Of a DNA stretch of 64,000 bases, positions 53,012 through 61,329 are shown piece after piece (the stretch's first letter is position 1; the number at the start of each line of letters is the position of its first letter). The translations under genes and the position numbers were made by a program. The notes under the pieces were generated by a model. The model was given only the letters and a program-made list of their open reading frames with translations. It made no database searches and had not been told where the DNA came from. Source of the DNA: Leptospira brenneri (GTDB taxonomy: Bacteria > Spirochaetota > Leptospiria > Leptospirales > Leptospiraceae); NCBI RefSeq assembly GCF_002812125.1, contig NZ_NPDQ01000012.1:1-64000 (forward strand), given 5' to 3'.

Positions 53012-54517
53012 ATCATTTGGAAAATTAAATTCCATTCGAAAACCTTGAGCACCATCGATGCTCAAGGTTCCTCCCATTTGTTTTTCGGCGATAATTTTTG
53101 CCAAACTAAGACCCAACTTCTTCTGTTTCTGCAAGTCAAACCCTACGGGCAACCCAACTCCATTATCACTATAAACCAAATAACATCGATTTCCATCAAA
53201 GGAATACTGAATCGATATCTCCCCTGTTTTTAGCTTCGGGAATGCATATTTAAAACTATTCGAAAGTAACTCAGTAAAAACAAGACCAAGAGGAACAGCA
53301 GTATCTAACAATAAAGCTCCATCTCCCACTTGCAAATTGATTTTAATTTCTGTACCAGAAGGTGGATATGCCTGGCGAATCATATCCACCAAAGATTGTA
53401 AATAATCAGATACACGAATTTCACTTAGGTCTTGATTTGCGTACAAATGATCATGCACTAGAGACATAGTTTGAATTTTGATTGATGTGTCTTCGACAAT
53501 CGATTGAATATTTTTATCCTCAGGAAAATCGGATGCTTGAATCATCAAAATAGACCGAACCAATTGAATCGAGTTCTTAGTTCTATGAAAAATCTCTGCT
53601 ACTAAATTCTCTTTTTCTTGTAACGACTTCCTTATTTTCTCAGAATTAATTTTGTTTTCTTCAACCTCTTTAGAGAGAAGTTGGTTGGTTTGTATCAATC
53701 TTTCATAAGGGTCATGAATCGCAGAGATAAAAACTGCCTTGTAAATCAGGTAAAAGGCACCGATTTTATAAATATGGCCTATTACGTTATAAACATCAAA
53801 AACACTTGTATATAAAACAAAAACCATCTCACTAAAAATACAAACAATGAAAGCCGCCAAATAATATCTTAACTGTTTTTTGGATGTGTAAAAAGTTGCG
53901 TTCCTATAGACAAACAAGGACAAAACAAGAATTGTTATGATTACATATTCAGCATTTTTCTTAAAAATCGTTAACCCTTTTCCTTGTTCATAAGTTTTCG
54001 GAATCCAATCATTAAAAAATATAACCAAAAGAAAAATTACAAAAACGAGTAAAAGGGAACAAGAGATCAAAAAACCTTCTCGGATCAATTTGTATTTCCT
54101 ATTCGGTTTGATGTAAATAGCAACAAACAATACAATTGCTGTAACAAAACGAGAGAAAATCCAAAACTGGGAAGATTTATTTCCTGAGTTTTCAGTGATA
54201 AAATCAGGCATCCCTGCATAACCAAGTGTATGCATAAAATCAACCAACCCTACAACAAGGAACCCAACTCCTAAAAACAAAGTATGTGCGTTTCTACTCT
54301 GAGCATAAGAATAATATCCAAGTCCAAAAATTGAGAAGGAAACAATCACACTGAAGATTTCTGTAACATTGTGAAAAATTAAAAAATACCCAATCTCATA
54401 CTCTCGATAAAAGTAATCAGGGAATACCCCTATCAAAAAAAGAGGAGAAACGCAGAAGAGAATGACAGCGGGGTAGAACATACTACTTCTAAGAATTTTA
54501 GCAAGAGAACTAAACAT
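52991..54517 (-). CDS. Membrane sensor histidine kinase with MASE3-like domain
   Basis: A 508-residue inner-membrane kinase from the ATG at 54517; a TTG at 54559 is also in frame. Residues about 10-270 hold eight or so membrane segments with the MASE3-like GFLVVGLVDFMHTLGYAGMPDF motif. A short coiled coil follows. The kinase core is of the HisKA_2/HWE-related type: phospho-acceptor in EIFHRTKNSIQLVRSIL, then PLGLVFTELLSNSFKYAFP (N box), YSDNGVGLP (G1 box) and KKLGLSLAKIIAEKQMGG. No response regulator is adjacent, so the partner is elsewhere. It follows the SpoIIE phosphatase gene at close range. Confidence 0.9.
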   Translation of the reverse strand: MFSSLAKILRSSMFYPAVILFCVSPLFLIGVFPDYFYREYEIGYFLIFHNVTEIFSVIVSFSIFGLGYYSYAQSRNAHTLFLGVGFLVVGLVDFMHTLGYAGMPDFITENSGNKSSQFWIFSRFVTAIVLFVAIYIKPNRKYKLIREGFLISCSLLLVFVIFLLVIFFNDWIPKTYEQGKGLTIFKKNAEYVIITILVLSLFVYRNATFYTSKKQLRYYLAAFIVCIFSEMVFVLYTSVFDVYNVIGHIYKIGAFYLIYKAVFISAIHDPYERLIQTNQLLSKEVEENKINSEKIRKSLQEKENLVAEIFHRTKNSIQLVRSILMIQASDFPEDKNIQSIVEDTSIKIQTMSLVHDHLYANQDLSEIRVSDYLQSLVDMIRQAYPPSGTEIKINLQVGDGALLLDTAVPLGLVFTELLSNSFKYAFPKLKTGEISIQYSFDGNRCYLVYSDNGVGLPVGFDLQKQKKLGLSLAKIIAEKQMGGTLSIDGAQGFRMEFNFPNDLYKRRI

Positions 54518-54605
54518 GAATGGTAGACAACTCAAACCCAAACCACACTTCTTTAGCAAGTATTTATTTCAAAGTGAACTGAAATTTAAAATACCGAGCC
54601 AAAAA

Positions 54606-56483
54606 CTATTTTTTTATCAAATCAACTGAAACAAGAGTAATATCATCCTTTGAAGTTTTCCGCATTGCGGACAATCTGTTCATCAAACGAGAGTGAAATA
54701 CATCTTGCGAAGAATCTACTAATGGTCGGATTTCAGGAAACAAAATTGTATCGGGTTCTTCATCAGGCCTTAAATTTTCATACAAACCATCGGTGAAAAA
54801 AAGAATTCGATCCCCCTCTTCCAAATCAATTTCTTTTTGTTCATATTCGAAATTTGGTCTCACACCCAAAAGAAGCCCAGGACATTCAAATGATTCTATT
54901 TCTCTATTGCGGATAAGAACAAAGGGGGGATTTCCTGCTGAAGAAAAATACAATTTCATTTGTTTAAAATCTAAATAAAAATAAGCCGCACTGACAAACC
55001 GAGCGCTTAGGCTTGAACAGAGAAATTTGTTCATTGCAGAAATTAATTCTTTTGGCGACTCTTTAAACTCCTTTGCATTATGAAATGCAATCTTAACAGT
55101 AGAAGAATCGAGGGCTGCACTCACCCCGTGACCTGTCACATCAGCAATGACCAGTCCAAACCCATCTAAAAACTCAAAATAATCATAAAAATCTCCGCCT
55201 ACATCGTAAAGAGGATGGTAAGATACAAACATAGATAACTTTTGACTTTTAGGCAATCCATCCGGTAAAATTCGCATTTGTATCTTTCTTGCTGTTTCTA
55301 AATCTTTTTTAATCGTTGTTAACTGATTTTGTGCAAGAAGATTTTCTTCGAGTAAAAAACGTAACCTTCTACCCAAAGCAAGAGAAAACAGAATCACTTC
55401 AAAAGCAGTTCCAATTTGAACTCCATACCGACCAAAGGTTGTCGAAGGAATTAGCGAAGCCTTAGTTAACGAATCAAAGATAACTCCCACAAACAAAGTA
55501 AACCATGCAAAAAGAAAGAACAAAGAAGACTTCACACCTTTTGCATAAGAATAAGCTCCTGCAGACATAAGCAAAAGAAAGATATAAGGAAATGTATAAA
55601 TAAAAGAAACTTCTATCCAGTTGTGAGGCAAAACAAAAGATAAAATTGCCATCCCACCAAAGATAATTACACTAAACAAAACCAAACGATGTAAAAACGG
55701 ATTTACCTTTTTTAAATTCAGAAAAGATAACGAAAACAATCCAACAAAAGTCAAAGAAGTATTTACCGAAACATAAAGATAGGGCTTTACTGACATGGCC
55801 AAATCAGGAACAAGAAGCTGTTTAAAAAATCCACCTAGTAGTGAATAATTTACTGCCAAAGTTGCCAAATACAAACAGTAGTATACATAAGCCCTCTCTC
55901 TAACGCTCACGTAAATCAATAGATTGTATAATAACAAAGCAAAAATAATTCCAAAGTAGATTCCGTTGGCAATATAATCCCTTTCCATTCGATCAAAAAA
56001 AGAATCGATCCGCCAAATCCGGAAAGGAGCGCTTAAAATCCCGGAATTTTGAATCTTTGCATAAATTGTTTTTTTCTCTAGTGGTTTTAAGGAAAAGCGG
56101 TACACCGGGTTTCTATGTTGGATTTCTCTGTCAGAAAAAGCACGTGAACCATCAAACCTTTTTTCGACAACCTTCCCATTCTCATCCCAACCTAACAAAA
56201 CATTGTCGACCCAGGGAGATTCAAGTTCTAAGATATAATCGCAAATTTCTTCAGACGAATTTACCAGATCAAATTTCACCCAAACAAAAGGTTTCCAGTA
56301 ACCAAAATTATATTTTAATTCATGGGCTTTGGACCAAACAGCAGATCCAGAGAGAACCTGTTCCAAAGTTTTTGTTTCGAATGTATATTGAATGAGAGGA
56401 CGTTCCGGAAACTTTGTGCCACAAGACAAACAAAGGAAAACCAAAAGAAATAAATTAATTCTGCCTAAGGAGATCGCGGGCAT
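54606..56483 (-). CDS. 7TM (DISM) sensor with SpoIIE-type PP2C phosphatase
   Basis: A 625-residue signalling protein. It starts with a signal-peptide-like segment ending in LCLSC, possibly a lipid anchor. A periplasmic DISM-type domain follows (about 30-170; YNFGYWKPFVWVKFDLVNSS), then seven membrane helices (about 175-385), a short coiled coil and a SpoIIE phosphatase domain. The latter has DVGGDFYDYF, VIADVTGHGVSAAL, FSSAGNPPFVLIR, LEEGDRILFFTDGLYE and DDITLVSVDL with the metal-binding Asp residues. Such proteins dephosphorylate anti-sigma factor antagonists in partner-switching systems. It is the upstream gene of a pair with the histidine kinase. Confidence 0.93.
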   Translation of the reverse strand: MPAISLGRINLFLLVFLCLSCGTKFPERPLIQYTFETKTLEQVLSGSAVWSKAHELKYNFGYWKPFVWVKFDLVNSSEEICDYILELESPWVDNVLLGWDENGKVVEKRFDGSRAFSDREIQHRNPVYRFSLKPLEKKTIYAKIQNSGILSAPFRIWRIDSFFDRMERDYIANGIYFGIIFALLLYNLLIYVSVRERAYVYYCLYLATLAVNYSLLGGFFKQLLVPDLAMSVKPYLYVSVNTSLTFVGLFSLSFLNLKKVNPFLHRLVLFSVIIFGGMAILSFVLPHNWIEVSFIYTFPYIFLLLMSAGAYSYAKGVKSSLFFLFAWFTLFVGVIFDSLTKASLIPSTTFGRYGVQIGTAFEVILFSLALGRRLRFLLEENLLAQNQLTTIKKDLETARKIQMRILPDGLPKSQKLSMFVSYHPLYDVGGDFYDYFEFLDGFGLVIADVTGHGVSAALDSSTVKIAFHNAKEFKESPKELISAMNKFLCSSLSARFVSAAYFYLDFKQMKLYFSSAGNPPFVLIRNREIESFECPGLLLGVRPNFEYEQKEIDLEEGDRILFFTDGLYENLRPDEEPDTILFPEIRPLVDSSQDVFHSRLMNRLSAMRKTSKDDITLVSVDLIKK

Positions 56484-56557
56484 ATAACAGGTCTAATGCC
56501 AATCTTTTGGACCCAACAGTTCGCGAAATTCAAAATCAAAATTACGAAGAAAACGTA

Positions 56558-56593
56558 TTGCCAAAATCCCTAAATGGTAAATAGTTTTGGCAA
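56558..56593. promoter_or_regulatory. Inverted repeat before the YegP-like gene
   Basis: TTGCCAAAA (56558-56566) and TTTTGGCAA (56585-56593) form a perfect 9-bp inverted repeat with an 18-nt spacer. It ends just before the ribosome site of the gene at 56611, so it could be an operator or an mRNA structure. Confidence 0.5.
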
Positions 56594-56610
56594 ATCAAGG
56601 AGATAGATTT

Positions 56611-56790
56611 ATGTCAGCAAAATTTGAAATTTACAAAGATAAATCAGGAGAATTTCGTTTTCGCCTCAAAGCAGGCAACGGAGAAATCATTGCCTCTAGC
56701 GAAGGATATTCCTCTAAACAAGCTTGTGAAAACGGCATCAATTCAGTGAAAAACAATGCCGGTTCAGCGGAAATTGTGGATCAAACGTAA
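56611..56790 (+). CDS. YegP-like DUF1508 protein, single domain
   Basis: A 59-residue protein with the DUF1508 pattern KFEIYKDKSGEFRFRLKAGNGEIIASSEGYSSKQACENGI. E. coli YegP has two such domains; this one has only one. The ATG at 56611 follows AAGGAG at good spacing; the longer TTG reading from 56587 was rejected. Role unknown. Its end overlaps the ppnP stop by 10 bp. Confidence 0.92.
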   Translation: MSAKFEIYKDKSGEFRFRLKAGNGEIIASSEGYSSKQACENGINSVKNNAGSAEIVDQT

Positions 56791-57092
56791 GAACAGCAAT
56801 AATCCGTTACTGTTTGAACCTTAAGTTTAAACTTGGATCCAGCAGGGACTTCAAATTCAGACTTACCGTCGATTTGGAGCCATGTCTCGGATCCTGGCAA
56901 CAAAACAGAGAGTTTTCCTGATTGGATTTCCATAATTTCTTTTTGGTCGGTTCCAAATTCGTATTCCCCAGGCATCATAATTCCTAAGGTTTTCTTTTCC
57001 CCACTAGGGAATAAAACTGTCCGACTAGTAACGTTCCCGTTGAAATAAATATTGGCTGATTTTAGTACAGTTACGGATTCGAATGAACTCAT
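56781..57092 (-). CDS. ppnP: Pyrimidine/purine nucleoside phosphorylase PpnP (DUF1255)
   Basis: A cupin-fold enzyme of 103 residues that splits nucleosides with phosphate into base and ribose-1-phosphate. The family core is visible: ANIYFNGNVTSRTVLFPSGEKKTLGIMMPGEYEFGT, EIMEIQSGKLSVLLPG, WLQIDGKSEFEVPAGSKFKLKV, with the C-terminal YCCSY in place of the usual YLCRY. The ATG at 57092 is preferred over a TTG at 57101. It is convergent with the YegP-like gene. Confidence 0.93.
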   Translation of the reverse strand: MSSFESVTVLKSANIYFNGNVTSRTVLFPSGEKKTLGIMMPGEYEFGTDQKEIMEIQSGKLSVLLPGSETWLQIDGKSEFEVPAGSKFKLKVQTVTDYCCSYV

Positions 57093-57208
57093 ATAGACCA
57101 AAAACAGGGAAGACCTCAGACTTCCAAGTGAATTCTAATTCTCCAATCTAGCCAATTTGGTATTAAAAAGTGTTTGCGAAATTCGGAAGTTCCAGAACGG
57201 TAAGGTCA

Positions 57209-57814
57209 GTGCCTATAAAGTCGTCACAAAAGTCAGAGAATAAAAAACAACAAGCCAGGGAAAAATCCATAGAAAGGATACTTTCCTCAGCGATTGTATT
57301 GTTCGCAAAACATGGCTTTTCTCAAACTACAATGGAAATGATTGCAAATCATGCAAAAATTTCAAAAGGTCTCGCTTATAATTATTTCAAAAGTAAAAAC
57401 CAAATTTTTGAACAAATCATAGACAGTTATCTTGCGAAACAAGAGAAGTTTTATAATAATATTCCTCCCAATCTTTCTGCCAAAGAATATGTAAGGGAAT
57501 TTTTTAATCGTTCCATTCAATTTGCAAAAGAAGAACGAAAAACCATGATTTTGATTTCTGTATGTCTTTTTCAACCCGGTTCTGTCTCACTTTCCAAAAA
57601 GATGATGGAAAGTGTCGAGAAACGGTTTGCCCCTTTTAAAGAGGCAATGAGAGAAAGATTTCGATCCTACGGAATCAAAGAACCTGACAAAGAAATGATC
57701 CTCATCAAAACATTTCTTCACGGTGTAATTATGAGCCAACATTTTAATGACACAACGATTTGCACTCCTACAATCATTGAAATGGTTTTAGAAAGATACG
57801 ATTATAAAACCTAA
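57209..57814 (+). CDS. TetR family transcriptional regulator
   Basis: A repressor of about 200 residues. After a basic N-terminal tail (KKQQAREKSIERIL), the helix-turn-helix lies in FAKHGFSQTTMEMIANHAKI, then SKGLAYNYFKSKNQIFEQII. I chose the GTG at 57209, which has TAAGG upstream; a GTG at 57170 would add 13 residues. No dyad was seen just upstream. Its target is unknown; the convergent gene downstream is a thioesterase. Confidence 0.88.
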   Translation: MPIKSSQKSENKKQQAREKSIERILSSAIVLFAKHGFSQTTMEMIANHAKISKGLAYNYFKSKNQIFEQIIDSYLAKQEKFYNNIPPNLSAKEYVREFFNRSIQFAKEERKTMILISVCLFQPGSVSLSKKMMESVEKRFAPFKEAMRERFRSYGIKEPDKEMILIKTFLHGVIMSQHFNDTTICTPTIIEMVLERYDYKT

Positions 57815-57817
57815 TCT

Positions 57818-58291
57818 TTATTCCCCTACCCCACCAGGAATTTTTAAAATCAGTAAGTTTGTTGTCGCTGTAGCAAGAAGTTTGTCCTTCTCTGTGCGCA
57901 TTTCTCCAATCATATGAATTGTAGAAAATCCTTTGGCTTCCACAGATGCCTTAACGATGACTCGTTGGTTCACGGCAACTCCTCGGATGTATTGAATATT
58001 CATATCAATCGTAGTTGTTGGACGTTTGGCGACGAGATAACTCAAAGGACCAAAGGCATTGTCAAAGGCTGCGGCAATGACCCCACCCTGCATCATCCCC
58101 ATGGGATTGGTTTGGTCTTCAGAAACAGGGAAAGCAACTGTGATACTTTTTCCTTTTGTATAGGATAAAATTTCAGCCTTCATCGCGAGAAAGATAGGAG
58201 GCGGTACAGTAATCTTTCTCCCTCCATGATTGAAATTAACAGTCATTTCTTCTAAGATCTTTTGGATTTCTTCGGTAGTGAGTGTTTGCAT
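57818..58291 (-). CDS. PaaI-like hotdog-fold acyl-CoA thioesterase
   Basis: A 157-residue protein of the hotdog thioesterase superfamily. The signature is PMGMMQGGVIAAAFDNAFGPLSYLVA, with the MQGG turn and catalytic Asp region, followed by TTIDMNIQYIRGVAVNQRVIVKASVEAKG. It should hydrolyse an acyl-CoA. I chose the ATG at 58291 with GGAG upstream rather than the earlier start at 58324, which would include an operator. It is divergent from a TetR gene, and two dyads lie between them. Confidence 0.9.
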   Translation of the reverse strand: MQTLTTEEIQKILEEMTVNFNHGGRKITVPPPIFLAMKAEILSYTKGKSITVAFPVSEDQTNPMGMMQGGVIAAAFDNAFGPLSYLVAKRPTTTIDMNIQYIRGVAVNQRVIVKASVEAKGFSTIHMIGEMRTEKDKLLATATTNLLILKIPGGVGE

Positions 58292-58307
58292 AAAACAATC
58301 TCCATAT

Positions 58308-58364
58308 GTTACCAATAGTAACATTATTAGGTTTTATTTCAAGAAAAATGTTGCCAATGGTAAC
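58308..58364. promoter_or_regulatory. Paired TetR-type operators between thioesterase and tetR
   Basis: GTTACCAATAGTAAC (58308-58322) and GTTGCCAATGGTAAC (58350-58364) are two near-identical 15-bp palindromes. Their starts are 42 bp apart, four helical turns. They sit between the divergent starts at 58291 and 58385, so the TetR protein probably represses both genes. Confidence 0.85.
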
Positions 58365-58384
58365 TTATTTGAAAAATTTATACT

Positions 58385-58972
58385 GTGAAACGCAGGTCCT
58401 ATCACCACGGCGATTTAAAAAATTCTATTATAAAATCTTGTCATAAACTATTACAAAAAAAGGGGGCCTCTAATTTTTCTCTGAGAGAAGTTGCTACTCT
58501 TTCTGGAGTCTCTCATGCAGCCGTATACAGACACTTTCAAGACAAAGAAGAGGTTTTAGAAATCCTAGCTTCTATCGGATTTGATAGGCTTGGGTCTTTG
58601 CAAAAAAGGGTACCGCAAAATAACAAAGATCCAGATGGTTATTTTGTTAAATTAGGGCTTGTTTATGTCCAATTTGCAATTAGAAATCCCAATTATTATC
58701 GTTTGATGTTCCAAACCAAACGAACGAATGAATCGACAATCTTAAAACGTTCGAAACTAAAATCTTACGCAATTCTTGTTCACGGATGCAGATTTTATCT
58801 AAAAACGAAACGCCGAAAGGAAAACCATCGTAGTTTTGCACTGATGGCCTGGTCCTTAGTACATGGTTATAGCAACCTCTGTATTGAGACAGATTTTCCA
58901 GAAACAGAGAGTAAAGTCCTAAATAAAACGAAAACTGAAATGGCGGAAGATATTTTAAAATTTTCCATCTAA
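58385..58972 (+). CDS. TetR family transcriptional regulator, fatty-acid type
   Basis: A 195-residue repressor starting at a GTG. The N-terminus RRSYHHGDLKNSIIKSCHKLL and helix-turn-helix FSLREVATLSGVSHAAVYRHF are typical of TetR proteins with the TetR_C_13/WHG domain (the later FALMAWSLVHGYSNL). It is divergent from an acyl-CoA thioesterase with twin operators, so it likely senses an acyl compound. Confidence 0.92.
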   Translation: MKRRSYHHGDLKNSIIKSCHKLLQKKGASNFSLREVATLSGVSHAAVYRHFQDKEEVLEILASIGFDRLGSLQKRVPQNNKDPDGYFVKLGLVYVQFAIRNPNYYRLMFQTKRTNESTILKRSKLKSYAILVHGCRFYLKTKRRKENHRSFALMAWSLVHGYSNLCIETDFPETESKVLNKTKTEMAEDILKFSI

Positions 58973-58988
58973 GAACTTTAAACCTTCT

Positions 58989-59174
58989 TTAAATCTTTAC
59001 TTCTTCAAATTTTTCCAAAAATTCCTTTTTTTCTCTTACGAACTTCAAAGGATTCTCCTTATTATATTCACAATATAAAACCATCTCCTGCCCATCATTT
59101 GCATTGGTGCAGTTTTTGACCTCATCCAATTTTAAATACAAATTTCCTGTTTTGGTATGTTTATAAACTTTCAA
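58989..59174 (-). CDS. DUF1653 family small protein
   Basis: A 61-residue protein, YKHTKTGNLYLKLDEVKNC, then QEMVLYCEYNKENPLKFVREKKEFLEKF. This matches the DUF1653 pattern: YRHxKGnxYxvl, then exvVxYxxly and vRPlxxFlekv. The function of the family is unknown. It lies alone next to the replication region. Confidence 0.8.
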   Translation of the reverse strand: MKVYKHTKTGNLYLKLDEVKNCTNANDGQEMVLYCEYNKENPLKFVREKKEFLEKFEEVKI

Positions 59175-59235
59175 TTTAACTAATCCTAATCAAATAAATT
59201 TAAATCTGCCAAGATAAGACTCACTTAATAAAAAT

Positions 59236-59934
59236 TTAACATAAGGGAACCGTTCCCAGAGGAAGTAATGATTTTGATTCTAACCACTGTTTCCAAATCA
59301 AACGTAGACTACCTTGTAAAGATTCCGGTGAAGGGAACTGGGCAATTTGAAAGTATGTGGTTTTTGAGAGTGTCTTCTCGCTCCAAATTTTAAATTCTTC
59401 CCAAGAATTTTTCTTTTGTACAGTGTTTTGTACCTTTATTGTACTACTATAGGCAACCTCATTTTTGTCCAAACCAGCATTGGATTTTTGTAAGGTAGCA
59501 GATTGGATTTTGAATACGTTCCCTTTTTTGGTTTGTATTGGATTTTTTTCCAAGGCTGTTTCGTTGCTCGGCAATTCTTTAGGGGATGATACCGAGAAAA
59601 TTGGTTTTAAAAAACGTCTTCTACCATCAAAGCCGGTTTGTTCTAGAAGTCCTAATTTTTTTAACGAAGTAATGAGTCTGGAGATCGTATCCATTTTAAG
59701 GCCCAAAACTTCGCCAAAATATCGGTTAGACGCAAAACATCCACCCTTCTCGTGCAGGGAGACAATTTCTGCATACAATTTAGTTTGGCTATGAGAAAGA
59801 TTTAGGTTCTCAATCCAAACGGGAATCCAAATTCCTGTTCGATTTGTTTTCATTTTAGGTTCCTTCATCCAAGCGAACACATCTCCGGCTACGAGCGTTT
59901 GGATATTTTTTGCCAATGCACTTTTTTTGTGCAT
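59236..59934 (-). CDS. Winged-helix protein, possible replication protein, paralog 1
   Basis: A 232-residue DNA-binding protein. The helix-turn-helix stretch TKLYAEIVSLHEKGGCFASN, FGEVLGLKMDTISRLITSLKKLGLLEQTGFDGRRRFLKP resembles winged-helix domains of plasmid and phage replication proteins. The C-terminal part (EEFKIWSEKTLSKTTYFQIA) may be a small helical domain. The same core occurs in the protein at 62811-63416, and the two lie in opposite directions on either side of parAB. The start at 59934 has AGGGGAG close before it; an internal ATG at 59853 has AAGGA and matches the start of the paralog. I cannot prove that it initiates replication. Confidence 0.78.
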   Translation of the reverse strand: MHKKSALAKNIQTLVAGDVFAWMKEPKMKTNRTGIWIPVWIENLNLSHSQTKLYAEIVSLHEKGGCFASNRYFGEVLGLKMDTISRLITSLKKLGLLEQTGFDGRRRFLKPIFSVSSPKELPSNETALEKNPIQTKKGNVFKIQSATLQKSNAGLDKNEVAYSSTIKVQNTVQKKNSWEEFKIWSEKTLSKTTYFQIAQFPSPESLQGSLRLIWKQWLESKSLLPLGTVPLC

Positions 59935-59997
59935 AACTCCCCTACTCTAAAGATTCAAAGTTTGTTTTGAATGATACAAACCTTCGGTCAATCTAGA

Positions 59998-60248
59998 GAA
60001 AAGAAATTTGGAAGTTCTTAACGAACGTCCCTTCGGAACTTTTTTAGAAATTCCGGTTTGAACAATAACGGCATAGTGGTAGAGCCGTGTTCGGTTGTGT
60101 GACCCGAACGTTCCCTATATGTACAGGAATGGGAAAAATGTCAATCGAAAAATGAGACATAATTCGACCGAGGTCTCATTACCAGTCGGTTGGAGGTTTC
60201 GGGAAGGAGAGGACTTTGGTTGGTTCGGCTTTTGATTCGAAAGAGGGG
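59998..60248 (-). promoter_or_regulatory. Promoter and structured leader upstream of winged-helix gene 1
   Basis: On the minus strand the order is TTTCGAA (60236-60242), the box GAATTATGTCTCATT (60151-60165), TTGACA (60140-60145) and, after a 17-bp spacer, CATATA. The leader that follows can fold into two adjacent hairpins, 60089-60109 (GTTCGG/CCGAAC) and 60068-60088 (ACGGC/GCCGT). A GGAA/TTCC hairpin and the block AAGGGACGTTCG come next. Most of these parts recur in the same order before the paralog at 62811. An 8-bp inverted repeat (AATGAGAC/GTCTCATT) surrounds the box. The outer part, up to 60425, is G-rich with no gene seen, and may include an origin. Confidence 0.6.
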
Positions 60249-60425
60249 AAATGGCCCCGGGTCGCTACCACACTTCCCAGGGCACTGATTGTTCAACCCG
60301 GTTAAGGATTAAAAACAGTTTAGCCTATGGTCAAAAAGAGTACAAGTTTTTTCTTGTTTGATTCATAAAAAAAAGATATTTTTTAGATTTCTTTTTTAGT
60401 TCCTAAAAAGGTTCTATTTGCTGTG

Positions 60426-61304
60426 TTATTTTTTATATTTACGAATGGCTTCTTCTAATATGGTTTTTTCATTCTGTAACAAAGAAATTTTTTCTTTGAT
60501 TTTTAGAAGTTTGTTTTTTAAATCTTTTAGTTCCAAATTCCCTAGTTTTGGTTTGGCCTGTTTTGTTTTGATTGGTTTTAAAGGACGAACATATTCTCGT
60601 AAATCATTTCTAGAAGGGAAGTCCCCTTTTTTTTCTAAACCTTTGATGAGGTAGTCAATGGCCTTTTTTCTATTGGTTACATCTAGGGGAGCAATTTCAG
60701 TAAATAAACTCGTTGGTATTTGAAAGATCGGATGGTTTTTGTCAGTAGATTGGTTTGTAGCAGTTTCTTTGAGAATTTCTGCATGGGCAATTTTGGTTTT
60801 AACCCACTGGGCGGATTTGTTGATTCTTTTTGCTAGTTGTTCGTTTGTTTCTTTGTGTCTTCCTTTTAGTTCCTGTAATGAAAGAGCCAAATCGGATTCC
60901 GATAAATCTTCTCTTTGTAAATTCTCCACAAGTTTGATTTCTGGTAGTTTGGAAATGTCGATTTGTTCTACATTTTTAACAATGGCAAGGATGGTTTTTC
61001 TTTTGAGAAATCTATGGGCTCGAAATCTTCTTTCTCCATTAATTAATTCGTATTTGCCGGCTTTTTTTCTGACAACGATTGGTTGTAAAAGTCCGTATTG
61101 AGAAATTGATTCGGCGAGTTCCCTGATGGTGGTTTCGTTAAAAGTTTTTCTAGGATTGTTTTCTGTTAGAATTTGATCAATTGGGATTTCAATGGCATTG
61201 TGAATGACGGTTCCCTCTTCTTTTAGAAATGGGTTTAGGGATGTGGTTCTGGCGCTTGCTCTTGAAAGGATGTCTGCTGGGTTGTAACTCGTTTTAGTTT
61301 TCAT
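60426..61304 (-). CDS. parB: ParB-like partition protein
   Basis: A 292-residue DNA-binding CTPase-type partition protein. It has the N-terminal ParB/Srx fold (IEIPIDQILTENNPRKTFNE, YGLLQPIVVRKKAGKYELINGERRFRAHRFL), ENLQREDLS, and a helix-turn-helix (TNEQLAKRINKSAQWVKTKIA). The C-terminal end (NKLLKIKEKISLLQNEKTILEEAI) is a coiled coil for dimerisation. It sits 25 bp downstream of parA. A palindrome lies in that gap and another precedes parA, the likely binding sites. Confidence 0.94.
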   Translation of the reverse strand: MKTKTSYNPADILSRASARTTSLNPFLKEEGTVIHNAIEIPIDQILTENNPRKTFNETTIRELAESISQYGLLQPIVVRKKAGKYELINGERRFRAHRFLKRKTILAIVKNVEQIDISKLPEIKLVENLQREDLSESDLALSLQELKGRHKETNEQLAKRINKSAQWVKTKIAHAEILKETATNQSTDKNHPIFQIPTSLFTEIAPLDVTNRKKAIDYLIKGLEKKGDFPSRNDLREYVRPLKPIKTKQAKPKLGNLELKDLKNKLLKIKEKISLLQNEKTILEEAIRKYKK

Positions 61305-61314
61305 AATGTGTAAG

Positions 61315-61328
61315 GTACGCCGGCGTAC
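61315..61328. promoter_or_regulatory. Palindrome between parA and parB (parS or operator candidate)
   Basis: GTACGCCGGCGTAC is a perfect 14-bp palindrome lying just before the parB start. Its core is shared with the longer palindrome at 62125-62152 upstream of parA. One mismatch outside the core stops it from being as long. Confidence 0.75.
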
Positions 61329-61329
61329 T

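Noticed and set aside
60068..60109. Twin hairpins considered as a tRNA or 4.5S RNA
   Set aside because: No cloverleaf, anticodon arm, CCA-type acceptor or SRP Alu/tetraloop features are present.
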